Part shown: positions 50,552 through 60,607 of the stretch, one piece after another | Numbering within the stretch: the stretch's first letter is position 1 | Layout of the letters: every line of letters starts with the position of its first letter | Assembly: GCF_040729435.1 (NCBI RefSeq) | Contig: NZ_CP160398.1 | Coordinates: 2,790,001-2,854,000 of the forward strand | Length of the DNA stretch: 64,000 bases | From: Pseudomonas sp. HOU2 | GTDB taxonomy: Bacteria > Pseudomonadota > Gammaproteobacteria > Pseudomonadales > Pseudomonadaceae | Reading direction: 5' to 3' | Program-made: the position numbers and the translations under genes | The notes under the pieces: generated by a model | Seen by the model: the letters and a program-made list of their open reading frames with translations, nothing else | What the model was told of the DNA's origin: nothing | Database searches by the model: none

Positions 50552-50736
50552 CTGCTAAACGATAGGGAGGCAGCTGCGCGCAAGTTAGCAGACCGGTAGT
50601 CATCCAATACCGGCGCACCCGAAGGTGCCATGCGCACAGCCACCATCAAGCGCAGGCGAATACCTGACTGGATGAGACTCGTACGACCGGACAACTAGAC
50701 GGGCTGCTAAACCCGATCACTGGGAATCAGTGACGG
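50552..50736 (-). promoter_or_regulatory. Hairpin-rich leader of the DUF6124-type gene
   Basis: On the minus strand the segment contains, in order, CCCGTCACTG/CAGTGA-CGGG (50712-50736), CGGG/CCCG around TTTAGCAG (50700-50715), GCACC-TTCG-GGTGC with a stable UUCG tetraloop (50615-50628), CCGGTA/TACCGG (50593-50613) and CTGCTAA/TTAGCAG (50552-50591). The motif CTGCTAAAC recurs at 50552 and 50704. The rest of the gap up to 50926 shows nothing I can name. Confidence 0.45.
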
Positions 50737-50926
50737 GATCAAGTTACGCAGCCTGCCGGGGGCGCACAAGCCGGCGGATTCTGGTGCATGCGTAGGCAGC
50801 GGCGCAAGGATTTGTAGGCTGTTGAGGCGTAACACTGGGTGTCTTTAAACAGCTGTGCAGGAAGGTGTTTATTGCACTGCAGGAATTGAGGATTTGCCTG
50901 TGAGAATTTGCTGATTCAATTGGCCC

Positions 50927-51018
50927 TATCGCTGGCAAGCCAGCTCCCACAGGGTTTTGGGTGATTCACAAAATCCGAATACGACGCGGACACTGTGGGA
51001 GCTGGCTTGCCAGCGATG
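50927..51018. repeat. REP-type inverted repeat pair (GGGAGCTGGCTTGCCAGCGA family)
   Basis: Arms TATCGCTGGCAAGCCAGCTC and complement flank about 42 bases just downstream of chpC. Confidence 0.88.
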
Positions 51019-51047
51019 AGGCCAGTCAAAGCACCACAAAGGCAGGA

Positions 51048-51518
51048 TCAGTGAGCCAGCCCAGCCTCCACCAACAACTGCTCCAACCCCAACAAATCCG
51101 GGACTTTCGCCACCTGCTCCCCGACCTGCACCGCTGCCTGTTCCAGCGCACACAACGGCACATCGACATAACTCAACTGACTGTCGAGCTTGTACGAACG
51201 CGGAATCCCCTGCACCAGCAGCGCAATGAATTTCAGCTGCGGCAAACCACCAAGGGCATTGAGGATGACGATCCGCGCGCGTTCGCCGATGACGATTTTC
51301 TGCCCACAGGCGGACTCGAAACTCAGCAGCGGAATCTGTCGCTCACGCCAGCTCACCCGCCCCAGGTACCACGGCGGTGTGTCCAGATCGAAGGCGCTGG
51401 CCTGGTAGTCGATAAGCTCGGCCACGGCGACGTTGGGCAGGATCAGACTGCGGTCGGCCAGTGGCAGCAGCAGGCCGGTGAGTTGGCTGGTGCGCGCGTT
51501 GTGGCGGCGCTCATGCAT
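51048..51518 (-). CDS. chpC: CheW-like protein ChpC
   Basis: The 156-residue protein has a CheW-like beta fold (LLLPLADRSLILPNVAVAELI, then WYLGRVSWRERQIPLLSFE) and should couple receptors to a histidine kinase. Its place directly after chpA, with an 8-base overlap (ATGCATGA), identifies it with ChpC of P. aeruginosa. There it is an accessory linker beside PilI. The P. aeruginosa cluster has chpB between chpA and chpC, and that gene is missing here. No chpD or chpE follows either. Confidence 0.83.
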   Translation of the reverse strand: MHERRHNARTSQLTGLLLPLADRSLILPNVAVAELIDYQASAFDLDTPPWYLGRVSWRERQIPLLSFESACGQKIVIGERARIVILNALGGLPQLKFIALLVQGIPRSYKLDSQLSYVDVPLCALEQAAVQVGEQVAKVPDLLGLEQLLVEAGLAH

Positions 51519-54500
51519 GTTTCTTGCTCCAGTGGGCAATGCTTTCGAGCAGCACCGATTCCTGATACGGCTTGCCGAGGTAGTCGTTGACGCCGATGGC
51601 CATCGCGCGGTCGCGGTGTTTCTGCCCGGTGCGCGAGGTGATCATGATGATCGGCAGGTGTTGCAGGCGTTCATCGTTGCGCACTTGGGTAGCGACTTCG
51701 AAGCCGTCCATGCGCGGCATTTCGATGTCGAGCAGCATCAGGTCGGGCATGTGCTCTTCGAGCAGCAGCATGGCATCGACACCGTCCTTGGCAGTCAGCA
51801 CGTTCATGCCGTGGCGTTCGAGCAAACGGCTGGTGACCTTGCGCACGGTGACCGAGTCATCGACCACCAGCACCAGCAGTGGTTTCTGCGGTTCGCTATC
51901 GATTTCCGCATGGGCCGGACGCTGCGCAACCCGCGCCTGCATCGCGCGGATCGGTGCGAGCAAGTCAAGAATCAGCACCACCCGGCCATCGCCAAGAATC
52001 GTCGCCCCGGACACGCCCTGCACCGCCGCGAACTGCGGACCGAGGCTCTTGACCACGATCTCGCGAGTGCCGGCCATCGCATCGACCTGCACCGCGATGT
52101 GCCGGTCATTGCACTGCACCAGCAGCACCGGCAACGGCAGGCTCTGGCCAAGCAATTTGGGGCGTGGCGCGGTTTTCAGCAGTTCGCCCAGATAGCACAA
52201 CTCATAGCGCTGGCCGGCGTAGTGGTAGCTCGGCGGATCGTTGCGGTAGTGCCCTTCCAGATCATTCGGCAGCACGCGGACGATGCCTTCGATGGTGTTC
52301 AGCGGAATCGCGTATTGATCCTCGCCGCACTGCACCATCAGCGCGCGGTTGACCGACACGGTGAACGGCAGACGAATACGGAAATGCACGCCCTGCCCCG
52401 GCACCGAGTCGATGCTCATGGTGCCGCCGAGCTGACGGACTTCTTCGTGAACCACGTCCATGCCGACGCCGCGCCCGGAGATCTGGGTGATCTTTTCCGC
52501 CGTGGAAAACCCCGGCTGCAGGATGAATTGCAGCACGTCGCGGTCGCTGAGTTCGGCGTCCGGTGCGAGCAGACCACGCTTGATCGCCTTGCGCCGCACC
52601 GCTTCCAGCGGCACCCCGGCGCCATCGTCGCGAATATCGAAAACGATGTCGCCGCCCTCGCGGGTCAGGTCGAGGGTGATCGTGCCCTGCGCCGGTTTGC
52701 CCGCCGCCAGCCGCACTTCGGCTGACTCTAGACCATGGTCGACGGCGTTGCGCAGCATGTGCTCCAACGGCGCAACCATGCGCTCCAGCACATTGCGATC
52801 CATCTCGCCTTCGGCGTTGCCGATGATGAACGCGACGTCTTTGTTCAACTCTTCGGCGACCTGCCGCACAATGCGTTTCAGGCGTGGGAGCATCCGTTCG
52901 AACGGCACCATGCGCGTGCGCATCAGGCCTTCCTGCAACTCGGTGTTGATCCGCCCCTGTTGCTGCAACAGATTCTCGGCGTCGTGATTGCGGCGCTCGA
53001 GGGTTTCCTTGAGATCGAGCAAGTCGGAGGCGGATTCGAACAGTGCCCGCGACAGTTGCTGCAACTGCGAATGCCGGTCCATTTCCAGCGGGTCGAACTC
53101 TTCGTAACCGAGGCGTTCGGCATCGACTTGCTGACGGCTGAGGATCCGCCCCTGGGTTTCAGTGTCGAGCCGGCGCAACTGATCTCGCATGCGTTCGATG
53201 GTGGTTTCCATCTCGTTCAGCGCGGTTTGCGCATCGCTGACTTGCTGCTCGATACGTCCACGGAAAATCGAGGTTTCGCCGGCCAGATTGACCAAGTCAT
53301 CGAGCAGTTCGGCGGAGACCTTGACCATGTCCGCGCCGGCATCAGCTGCGGGTGTTGCGGGCTCGGTTTTGGCCGGAAGCGGCAACGACGGCGGCGTGTC
53401 CGGGGTCGCCGGGTGGCTGAAATTCTGGATCGCATTGATCAGCCGATCCGCCGGCGGGCATGGCTGCCCGGCGCGCACGCCATCGAGCATCTGCGCCAAC
53501 CGGTCATGCCCGCGCTGCACCAGCGCGAACAGTTCGGCGGACGGTTGCAGCACGCCGGTGGCGAGGCTTTCGTAAAGGTATTCGAGCTCATGGGCGAGGT
53601 CGCCGATCGGGCCGATCTCGACCATCCGCGCGCCGCCCTTGAGGGTGTGCAGATCGCGCAGCAGGGTTTCCACTTCCTGGCGATTGCCCGGCTCGGCCTG
53701 CCAGCGCTGCAGCGCCGCGCCGGAGCTTTCGATGATGTCGAAACCTTCTTCGAGGAAGATTTCCAGCAGCTCCGGGTCATGTGCGGCGCTGTCGTGGTCG
53801 GCGGCCGGTTGCGCCGTTTCGACAGTGCCGGAGGCGCCCTGGCGGAACTGGCGGATTGTCTCGATCAGATCCTGCGCTGGGCGCAGTGGTTGATGCGCCT
53901 GCAACTGCTCCAGCAACAAGGCCAGGCGATCATGGCCCTTGTGCAGCAATCGGCCCAGCGCCTCACTGTAACTGTAGCGACGATCCACCAGCCCTTCGTA
54001 AAGTCCTTCCAGCTCATGGGCCAGGTCGCCGATGGCATCGACCTCGGCCATTCGCGCGCCGCCCTTGAGCGTGTGCAAATCGCGCTGCAAGGACGACAGC
54101 GGCGCAGCGTTGTCCGGGTCGCTCAACCAGCGCTGCAGGGCTTGCCCGGCACTGTCGAGAATGTCCACCGCTTCTTCGAGAAAGATCTCGACGATCTCGT
54201 CGTCCGGCGCCGTCTCGGCATTGGCGTGGGACAGTTCGGTGGTGGCGGCGCCCAGCTCATGGATGCTCAAGGTGCGGCTGCCGTCGCTGCGGATCAGCCC
54301 CATCGCCGTCGGGTCGAGGCTTTCATCGAGCAGTTCGTGCAAGGCGCGGATGCGCTGCGGCTGCGGGGTGATTTCCTGGCCGGCAGCCAGTTCGTCGAGC
54401 ATGTTGATCAGCGCTTCGTGGGCGTTCTGCGCTTCGTGGAAAAACCGGTCGCTGACCGCCAGGCTGCTTTCTTCGACGGCGCCATACAGGTCGAGCAAGG

Positions 54501-57411
54501 CTTCGCACAGCACATCCACCGGCAGCAGATCGGCGAGGTGTGCGCCTTCGCCCAGAGTAGTGAGTTCGTCCAGCAGCGCGCTGAGTTCCTGGCGCTCGCC
54601 GGGGTGTTGCTGCCAGCGTTGCAACAGGCTTTCGGCGTCGAGCAGGATGTCCATGCCCTGGGCGAGGAAGTTGTTGATCAGTTGCGGATCGCGCTTGATC
54701 CGCAGGCCGGTGCTCGGCGCGCTGAGGATCGCCTCCAGACGTTCGGCCAGCAGCGTTTCGGTGCGTTTGATCAGCGACTGCGCACCGACAATCGGCGCCA
54801 GCGGATCGTGCTTGAGCTGGCGCAAACCAACGCGGAACAGGCCTTCGGCTTCGAGGAGCAATTCCACTTCATCGAGATCCAGCGGCAACTGATGCGCCTT
54901 GAACTCGCGCGCCAGTTTATCCAGCGGCGCCGCCAGTTCGGCAATCGGCAACACGCCGGCCATCGACGCACTGCCCTTGAGCGTGTGCAAGGCGCGCTGC
55001 AATTCGTCGCTGGCCGGCAGCGGCACATGCTCGGCGGCCTGATCGAGGAAGCGGTTGAGGCTGGCGAGGTGGGTTTCGGCCTCGTTGCGGAAGATCTCCA
55101 GCAACAGCGGGTCGAGGGCTGCCACATCATCGACGTCTTCGGCCGCCAGCGGCTCGACACCTTTGGCCAGCGCGTGCGCGCGGGCCGCCAGTTGATCGAC
55201 ATCGCTGCGCTGACGCTGACGGTGCGTGGCGAATTCGCTGATCAGTTCCGGCAGCAGCAACACCGTGTCGGTGAGCAACTGCTGCACCTGCGCGCCGGGT
55301 TCGACGCTGTGTTCCAGCACGCGGTTGAGCAGGTTTTCCACGGCCCAGGCCAGCTCGCCAAGGATCAGCGCACGCACCATGCGCCCGCTGCCCTTCAAGG
55401 TGTGAAAAGCGCGGCGCAGTTCGGTCAGGGCGGCGCGGTCGTGGGTGTCAGCCGACCAGCGCGGCAGGTATTCGTGCAGGACTTCGAGGACTTCGTCGGT
55501 CTCTTCGAGGAACACTTCGCGCAGTTCATCGTCCACCGGTTCTTCATCGGCCGGCGGTGGCATCAGGCTGCCGGGGGTGATCAAGGCCGGCGGGTTGACC
55601 GCCGAGACCGGGCTGGCCAATACATCGGCCAGCGACTGCACGGTCTCGGGGTCATCCAGCGCTTGCAGGTCCTGCATCACCAGCGCTTCGCTGGGACTGA
55701 GCACATCGTCGAGCAGCGGTACGTGTGGCTCATGTGGAAAGAAACCGAGGCTGGCGAGGCTCTTTTGTGCGACATCCAGCAGTTGTTCATTCGGCGCTTG
55801 CGGGTCGTCGCTCAGGCGCTCGAGGTAATACTCGAGGCTGGTGATGACGTCGGCCAGATTATCCAGTTGCTGCCAGCCTGGCTGGTGCGGATCGAGCAGC
55901 AGGTGTTCGCGGATGAAGCTGTTGCAGGCCTCGACCAGACTCGCCGCCCGGCTCAGCGGAATCATCGCCAGCGCGCCGCGCACCTGAGTCAGCAGTTCCG
56001 GCAATGGTTGCAGTTGCTGGCGATCCCAGTCGGCGTCGATGTAATCGACGATCATGTCCTTGGCCTGTTGCAGGCAGATGCGTGCTTCCTTGATCACGAT
56101 CTGATGGATCTGCGTCAGGTCGGTGGTCGGCAGGCGCGCGTCTTCGGGGCTTTCCGGCTCGACGGTGCCGACCATTCCGGCGAGGTTGGCTTCGACGTAG
56201 AGCAGCGCGCCGGCCACGTCCATCAGGGTCGCGTCATTCGGTTCGCGCTGGCCCTGAGCGAGGCTGAGCACCACCGCCAATTGATCGATGATGACTTTGC
56301 GCGGCTGGCCGAAACCGAGCACCGCGAGGGTGTCGGCGATCTGCCGCAACGGCGCCAGCAGGCTCTCCAGGTCGGAGGTGTGCTGACGGTCGCTACGGAC
56401 GAACAGGTCGAGACGTTCCTTGACCCGCACCAGCTCTTCGCACAGCGCCGCCAGCACCGAGCGCATCGCATCGCGGTCGGGGCCGGCCAGACGCGCACGT
56501 TCTTCGTCGACCATCGCGCTGTCGGGCAACGCGTCGTCCAGGGAGTAGCGATCTTTCATGGTCAGCATCTGCCCGGTGGGATGTTCGGCTTTGGCAATAT
56601 AGAACAGCAGGCTTTTCAGCAGCTCCGGCGGGGGCGGCTGATTGAGGCCGCGCAGGCCTTGTTCGAGCAGGCGCTTGAGTTCCTTGTCGGCGTCCTTGAA
56701 CAGACTGCGCAACGCCGGACTGTTGGCAATCGCGCCTTCGCGCATGCCTTCGACCAGCGCGGAAGCGACCTGCCACAGCGGGCTCAACGGCGCATCGGCG
56801 CTGAGCGCTTCGAGGCGCTGGAAGACTTTCGCCAGGTATTCGAGGTGCGTCTGGTCATCCTGCTCGCGCAGCAAACCGACCAGCGCCATTTGCAGCATCT
56901 GGCGCAACTTGCGCAATACGTTGGGCAGGTCGGCCGGCTCCAGCGCGGCCAGGGCTTCTGCGCTCAACGGCGGCAAATCCGGCAGTGGCGGGCTGAACAG
57001 GCTGGTTTCCGAGAGCAGGCTGTCGCCGCGCGCACTGCGCAGGTCATTGATCAGCGGCAGCACCACCAGCGGCAGATCGCGGCGGGCACTCTGCACCCGA
57101 TCGAGATAGATCGGCAATTGCCCGAAGGCTTGCAGCAGCAAGTGCAGGGCTTCGTCGCGATGGGCGATGTGCCCCTGCTGCAAGGCTTCGACCAGATGCT
57201 CCATTTCTTCGGCGAGCAACGCGGCGCCGTAGAACTCGACCATCTGCAAACTGCCGTGCACCTGATGGATATAGGCCAGACACTCATCCAGCCCCGGCGT
57301 GACCTGCGGGTCATCGAGCACGGTTTCAATCGCCTGATGCGCCAGCCTCAGCGTTTCGGCAATTTCACCCTTGACCCATTCGAGGGCCACGTAGTCGTGC
57401 CGGTCACCCAT
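51511..57411 (-). CDS. chpA: Hybrid chemosensory histidine kinase ChpA (PilL)
   Basis: The 1966-residue kinase is the core of the Chp system. An N-terminal Hpt-like region (IHQVHGSLQM near 55) is followed by four canonical Hpt sites, with HTLKG at about 669, 809, 1112 and 1254. A degenerate copy near 951 has Thr in place of His (LTTLGEGA), matching the Tpt domain. Then come the dimerisation region (about 1340-1500), the HATPase (MLRNAVDHGLES near 1545, GRGVGMDVV near 1650), a CheW domain (about 1690-1810) and a receiver (about 1845-1965, D near 1895 in LLDIEMPRMDG). It is shorter than the roughly 2470 residues of P. aeruginosa ChpA. Start is set at MGDRHDY (57411, GGAG 5 bases upstream); a GTG overlapping the pilJ stop is possible. 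Confidence 0.93.
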   Translation of the reverse strand: MGDRHDYVALEWVKGEIAETLRLAHQAIETVLDDPQVTPGLDECLAYIHQVHGSLQMVEFYGAALLAEEMEHLVEALQQGHIAHRDEALHLLLQAFGQLPIYLDRVQSARRDLPLVVLPLINDLRSARGDSLLSETSLFSPPLPDLPPLSAEALAALEPADLPNVLRKLRQMLQMALVGLLREQDDQTHLEYLAKVFQRLEALSADAPLSPLWQVASALVEGMREGAIANSPALRSLFKDADKELKRLLEQGLRGLNQPPPPELLKSLLFYIAKAEHPTGQMLTMKDRYSLDDALPDSAMVDEERARLAGPDRDAMRSVLAALCEELVRVKERLDLFVRSDRQHTSDLESLLAPLRQIADTLAVLGFGQPRKVIIDQLAVVLSLAQGQREPNDATLMDVAGALLYVEANLAGMVGTVEPESPEDARLPTTDLTQIHQIVIKEARICLQQAKDMIVDYIDADWDRQQLQPLPELLTQVRGALAMIPLSRAASLVEACNSFIREHLLLDPHQPGWQQLDNLADVITSLEYYLERLSDDPQAPNEQLLDVAQKSLASLGFFPHEPHVPLLDDVLSPSEALVMQDLQALDDPETVQSLADVLASPVSAVNPPALITPGSLMPPPADEEPVDDELREVFLEETDEVLEVLHEYLPRWSADTHDRAALTELRRAFHTLKGSGRMVRALILGELAWAVENLLNRVLEHSVEPGAQVQQLLTDTVLLLPELISEFATHRQRQRSDVDQLAARAHALAKGVEPLAAEDVDDVAALDPLLLEIFRNEAETHLASLNRFLDQAAEHVPLPASDELQRALHTLKGSASMAGVLPIAELAAPLDKLAREFKAHQLPLDLDEVELLLEAEGLFRVGLRQLKHDPLAPIVGAQSLIKRTETLLAERLEAILSAPSTGLRIKRDPQLINNFLAQGMDILLDAESLLQRWQQHPGERQELSALLDELTTLGEGAHLADLLPVDVLCEALLDLYGAVEESSLAVSDRFFHEAQNAHEALINMLDELAAGQEITPQPQRIRALHELLDESLDPTAMGLIRSDGSRTLSIHELGAATTELSHANAETAPDDEIVEIFLEEAVDILDSAGQALQRWLSDPDNAAPLSSLQRDLHTLKGGARMAEVDAIGDLAHELEGLYEGLVDRRYSYSEALGRLLHKGHDRLALLLEQLQAHQPLRPAQDLIETIRQFRQGASGTVETAQPAADHDSAAHDPELLEIFLEEGFDIIESSGAALQRWQAEPGNRQEVETLLRDLHTLKGGARMVEIGPIGDLAHELEYLYESLATGVLQPSAELFALVQRGHDRLAQMLDGVRAGQPCPPADRLINAIQNFSHPATPDTPPSLPLPAKTEPATPAADAGADMVKVSAELLDDLVNLAGETSIFRGRIEQQVSDAQTALNEMETTIERMRDQLRRLDTETQGRILSRQQVDAERLGYEEFDPLEMDRHSQLQQLSRALFESASDLLDLKETLERRNHDAENLLQQQGRINTELQEGLMRTRMVPFERMLPRLKRIVRQVAEELNKDVAFIIGNAEGEMDRNVLERMVAPLEHMLRNAVDHGLESAEVRLAAGKPAQGTITLDLTREGGDIVFDIRDDGAGVPLEAVRRKAIKRGLLAPDAELSDRDVLQFILQPGFSTAEKITQISGRGVGMDVVHEEVRQLGGTMSIDSVPGQGVHFRIRLPFTVSVNRALMVQCGEDQYAIPLNTIEGIVRVLPNDLEGHYRNDPPSYHYAGQRYELCYLGELLKTAPRPKLLGQSLPLPVLLVQCNDRHIAVQVDAMAGTREIVVKSLGPQFAAVQGVSGATILGDGRVVLILDLLAPIRAMQARVAQRPAHAEIDSEPQKPLLVLVVDDSVTVRKVTSRLLERHGMNVLTAKDGVDAMLLLEEHMPDLMLLDIEMPRMDGFEVATQVRNDERLQHLPIIMITSRTGQKHRDRAMAIGVNDYLGKPYQESVLLESIAHWSKKHA

Positions 57412-57422
57412 AACCACTCCAC

Positions 57423-59477
57423 TCACGCCTTGTCCGTCGCGGACGCCGACGGCAAGGTGAAACCGGATACCGAACGACGCAGCTGACTGGCCATCTTCGC
57501 CAGATTGCCGATGCTCTCGGCGGTGGCGGTCGAGCCGGACGAGGTCTGCGTGGTGATCTGCTGGATCACGTTCATCGTCAGGGAAATCTGCCCGGCCGAC
57601 GAGGTCTGCTGCTGCGCCGCGTTGGAAATGCTCTGGATCAACGCGGCAAGGGTTTTCGAAACGCCTTCGATTTCTTCCAGGGCCACCCCGGCATCCTGCG
57701 CCAGTCGCGCGCCGCGCACCACTTCGGTGGTGGTCTGCTCCATCGAAATCACCGCTTCGTTGGTGTCGGTCTGAATCGCCCGCACCAGGGTTTCGATCTG
57801 CCGGGTGGCGGCGGACGAACGTTCGGCCAGTCGCTGCACTTCATCGGCAACCACGGCAAAGCCACGCCCGGCGTCCCCGGCCATCGATGCCTGAATCGCC
57901 GCGTTGAGGGCGAGGATGTTGGTCTGGTCGGCAATGTCGTCGATCAGGCTGACGATGTCGCCGATTTCCTGGGACGACTCGCCCAGACGCTTGATGCGCT
58001 TGGCGGTGTCCTGAATCTGTTCGCGGATGTTGTCCATGCCGTGGATGGTGTTGTGCACCACCTCGTTGCCCTTGTTGGCGATCTCCACCGAACGCTCGGC
58101 CACCGCCGAGGATTCAGCGGCGTTGGCCGAGACCTGATCGATCGACTGGGCCATGTCGCTGATCGCCGTCGAGGCTTCGGAGATCTGCTGCGCCTGATGC
58201 TCCGAGGCCTGGGCCAGGTGCATGGCGGTGGCCTGGGTTTCCTGCACGGCGGCGGCCACCTGGCCGGCGGTGAGGTTGATGGTGGCGACCAGATCGCGCA
58301 GTTGATCGACCGAGTAGTTGATCGAATCGGCGATGGTCCCGGTGAAGTCTTCGGTCACCGAGGCGGTCACCGTCAGGTCGCCGTCGGCGAGGTCTTCGAT
58401 TTCGTCGAGCAGGCGCATGATCGCGTTCTGGTTGCGCTCGTTCTTCTCGGCGGTCTCGCGCAACTGGCGGTTGGTTTCACGAACCATGACCATGCCGATC
58501 AGGATGATTGAGGCCAGCGCCAGCAAACCGAGGACGTAGCCGCCGATGGTGTCGGTGTTGCGCCCGCCGGCAAGGTTTTCGAAACCGCTGGCGAGGTGCG
58601 AGGCTTCGTCGAGCAGGGTCTGCGACAGGCTGAAGATGTTGCTCGCCGACTCACGAACCTTGAACAGCTCCGGCGATGTTTCGAGGATTTCATCCACGGA
58701 GCCGGAGACGAACTGGAACAGCTCGGAGATTTCACTCAAACGGGCGCGGGCATCACGGTCTTCGACCTGGCTGACTTTCAGCGCCGGGTTGCCCTGCAAC
58801 ATGCCGTTGAGCACCTGGCCGAAACGGGTGGCATCGCGGCCGAAAGCGTCGGCGGCCTGCTGTGAATTCTCGTCGCCAGCGAGCACGGTGTTGACCGCGC
58901 CGAGGATGCGTTCGGCCAGCAGCGATTGACGTTGGGCCATCGCCACTTGCGCTGCCGGGGCGCCGCGTTGCAGGAGGATCTCGACGACTTTTTCGTACTC
59001 GATCTGCAATTGCGGCACAGTTTCGGCCAGTGTCGCGGCGACCTGATGCAGCGAGAGCACGGTCTGTTCGCTGGAGAGAATCGCGTCGGTGTTTTTCAGC
59101 AGGCGTTCCCAGTCCAGCTGCACCGCGCGCATTTCCGGGCGCACGGTGGCCGGCGCGGGTGGCAGGCCGGTGGCCGGGTCGCCCTTCTTCAGGTAACCCC
59201 AGCGCTGGGCAAAATCGTTGCGCGCATCGCTCAGCAGCTTAAACGCAGCGGCCTTCCCGGCAGCCGCCTCGGTGGCGTTCTTGGCGATGCGTTGCGACAG
59301 CACGCGCAGCTCACCGGCGTGGCCGATGTACTGCTTGTCGTAGTTGGCCTGGGTGTTGAGGTAGGCGAAGTTGGCGAACAGCAGCATGATGAACACGATC
59401 AGTGCGATGAACAGCACGATGATCTGCGAGCGACTGCGCGACCCTTCTGCCGACTTGCCTGTTTTTGCCTTTGTCAT
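57423..59477 (-). CDS. pilJ: Methyl-accepting chemotaxis protein PilJ
   Basis: The 684-residue receptor has a transmembrane helix near residues 20-40 ([20 protein letters not shown]). A periplasmic region with two PilJ-type helical domains follows (about 45-305), then a second helix near 315-335 and a HAMP-like stretch. The cytoplasmic signalling domain has the tip [20 protein letters not shown]. In P. aeruginosa PilJ senses pilus-related signals and drives ChpA. Start at 59477 follows GAGGA; 12 further codons upstream are unsupported. It ends 12 bases before the chosen chpA start, so no room exists for a pilK gene. Confidence 0.94.
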   Translation of the reverse strand: MTKAKTGKSAEGSRSRSQIIVLFIALIVFIMLLFANFAYLNTQANYDKQYIGHAGELRVLSQRIAKNATEAAAGKAAAFKLLSDARNDFAQRWGYLKKGDPATGLPPAPATVRPEMRAVQLDWERLLKNTDAILSSEQTVLSLHQVAATLAETVPQLQIEYEKVVEILLQRGAPAAQVAMAQRQSLLAERILGAVNTVLAGDENSQQAADAFGRDATRFGQVLNGMLQGNPALKVSQVEDRDARARLSEISELFQFVSGSVDEILETSPELFKVRESASNIFSLSQTLLDEASHLASGFENLAGGRNTDTIGGYVLGLLALASIILIGMVMVRETNRQLRETAEKNERNQNAIMRLLDEIEDLADGDLTVTASVTEDFTGTIADSINYSVDQLRDLVATINLTAGQVAAAVQETQATAMHLAQASEHQAQQISEASTAISDMAQSIDQVSANAAESSAVAERSVEIANKGNEVVHNTIHGMDNIREQIQDTAKRIKRLGESSQEIGDIVSLIDDIADQTNILALNAAIQASMAGDAGRGFAVVADEVQRLAERSSAATRQIETLVRAIQTDTNEAVISMEQTTTEVVRGARLAQDAGVALEEIEGVSKTLAALIQSISNAAQQQTSSAGQISLTMNVIQQITTQTSSGSTATAESIGNLAKMASQLRRSVSGFTLPSASATDKA

Positions 59478-59522
59478 CGGTCCTCGCCTATTCCCGCGCC
59501 ATTTAAAGCTCACCGAAAACCC

Positions 59523-59612
59523 TGTGGGAGCGGGCTTGCCCGCGAAGAGGCCAGCACATCCGACATCTATGGCGACTGATCTGACGCCATCGCGGGCAAG
59601 CCCGCTCCCACA
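59523..59612. repeat. REP-type inverted repeat pair (GGGAGCGGGCTTGCCCGCGA family)
   Basis: Arms TGTGGGAGCGGGCTTGCCCG and complement are inserted between pilI and pilJ, inside the chemosensory operon. Confidence 0.88.
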
Positions 59613-59631
59613 GGTTTGGGTGGTGTTTCGA

Positions 59632-60171
59632 CTAAATCGCGACGCTCATGAACACCGGCGATCTGGCCAGTGCAAACAGGCTGAACACCCGCCAGTTCTG
59701 CTCGCGCCGGAAATAGCCTTTGACGAACTCGGCCTTGGAGCCCTGGCGCTTGCTGATCGAGATCGGCTCGAAGCTGTCCTGCTCGAAGTGCTGTAAACCG
59801 AACACCTCATCCACCAGCAACCCGGCGAACACATCGTTGTGCTCCACCACCAATACCCTGCGCTGTTTGCGCAACGGCGACAGCTCGTGGCCGAAAAATC
59901 CGCACAGATCCATGATCGGCAGCAAGCGCCCACGCAGATTAGCCACCCCTTTGACCCACGGCTTGACCCCGGGCAACTGAGTGCAACGCGGTTCGTGCAG
60001 CACTTCGCTGACTTCGCCCATCGGCGTCACGTACCAATGCTCGCCCAAGCGAAAGCCGATGCCGCTCCAGCGGTCCTGACGGCCGGGTTGCGACGGCAGG
60101 TCCGCCGCCAGCAGGCGGCAGCGCTGGTCGATCTGCCACAGCAGTTCGAACGCGGTCAGCGATTCGTTCAT
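59632..60171 (-). CDS. pilI: CheW-like adaptor PilI
   Basis: The 179-residue protein is a CheW-type coupling protein joining PilJ to the kinase ChpA. The CheW fold is visible from [19 protein letters not shown] through [20 protein letters not shown] to [11 protein letters not shown]. It lies 10 bases after pilH. A REP element separates it from pilJ, which might lower or separate downstream expression. Confidence 0.92.
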   Translation of the reverse strand: MNESLTAFELLWQIDQRCRLLAADLPSQPGRQDRWSGIGFRLGEHWYVTPMGEVSEVLHEPRCTQLPGVKPWVKGVANLRGRLLPIMDLCGFFGHELSPLRKQRRVLVVEHNDVFAGLLVDEVFGLQHFEQDSFEPISISKRQGSKAEFVKGYFRREQNWRVFSLFALARSPVFMSVAI

Positions 60172-60181
60172 GGCGACGCGA

Positions 60182-60547
60182 TCAGCCTTTGAGCACGTTG
60201 TTCAGAGTCTTGATCAGCATGTCTTCTTCGACCGGTTTGGTCAGGTAATCCTTGGCGCCCTGACGGGTGCCCCAAACCTTGTCGGTTTCCTGATCCTTGG
60301 TGGTGATGATGATCACCGGGATGTGGCTGGTCTCGGCATCCTTGGTCAACTGCCGGGTAGCCTGAAAGCCGTTGAGGCCGGGCATGACGATGTCCATCAA
60401 CACCGCGTCGGGCTTTTCCTGGCGGGCCAGGGCCACGCCGTCGGCGCCGTTTTCGGCCTTGAGCACTTCATGGCCGTGCTTTTCCAGCATGCCGGTGAGT
60501 TTGTACATTTCAGTCGGCGAATCATCGACGATCAGGATACGTGCCAT
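60182..60547 (-). CDS. pilH: CheY-like response regulator PilH
   Basis: The 121-residue single-domain receiver has the acidic pair D8/D9, the phosphoacceptor D52 (LMDIVMPGLNG), the switch Thr in IIITTKD and K104 (YLTKPVEE). In P. aeruginosa PilH is linked to pilus retraction and acts as a sink for phosphate from ChpA. GGGGAAG precedes the ATG at 60547; earlier in-frame starts lack a ribosome site. It follows pilG by 60 bases. Confidence 0.93.
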   Translation of the reverse strand: MARILIVDDSPTEMYKLTGMLEKHGHEVLKAENGADGVALARQEKPDAVLMDIVMPGLNGFQATRQLTKDAETSHIPVIIITTKDQETDKVWGTRQGAKDYLTKPVEEDMLIKTLNNVLKG

Positions 60548-60607
60548 GGTCTTCCCCATTTTTCTTGTCGACATCCGGCCCGCTGGCCGAGCGTCACTGT
60601 ACGTGTC

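Noticed and set aside
50503..50694. 63-codon minus-strand frame upstream of the DUF6124-type gene
   Set aside because: It coincides with the hairpin-rich leader, overlaps the gene start and has no clear ribosome site.
52735..57486. 1583-codon open frame antisense to chpA
   Set aside because: It lies wholly opposite a gene with clear Hpt, kinase, CheW and receiver motifs. Such mirror frames are expected in GC-rich genes, and its translation shows no family motif.
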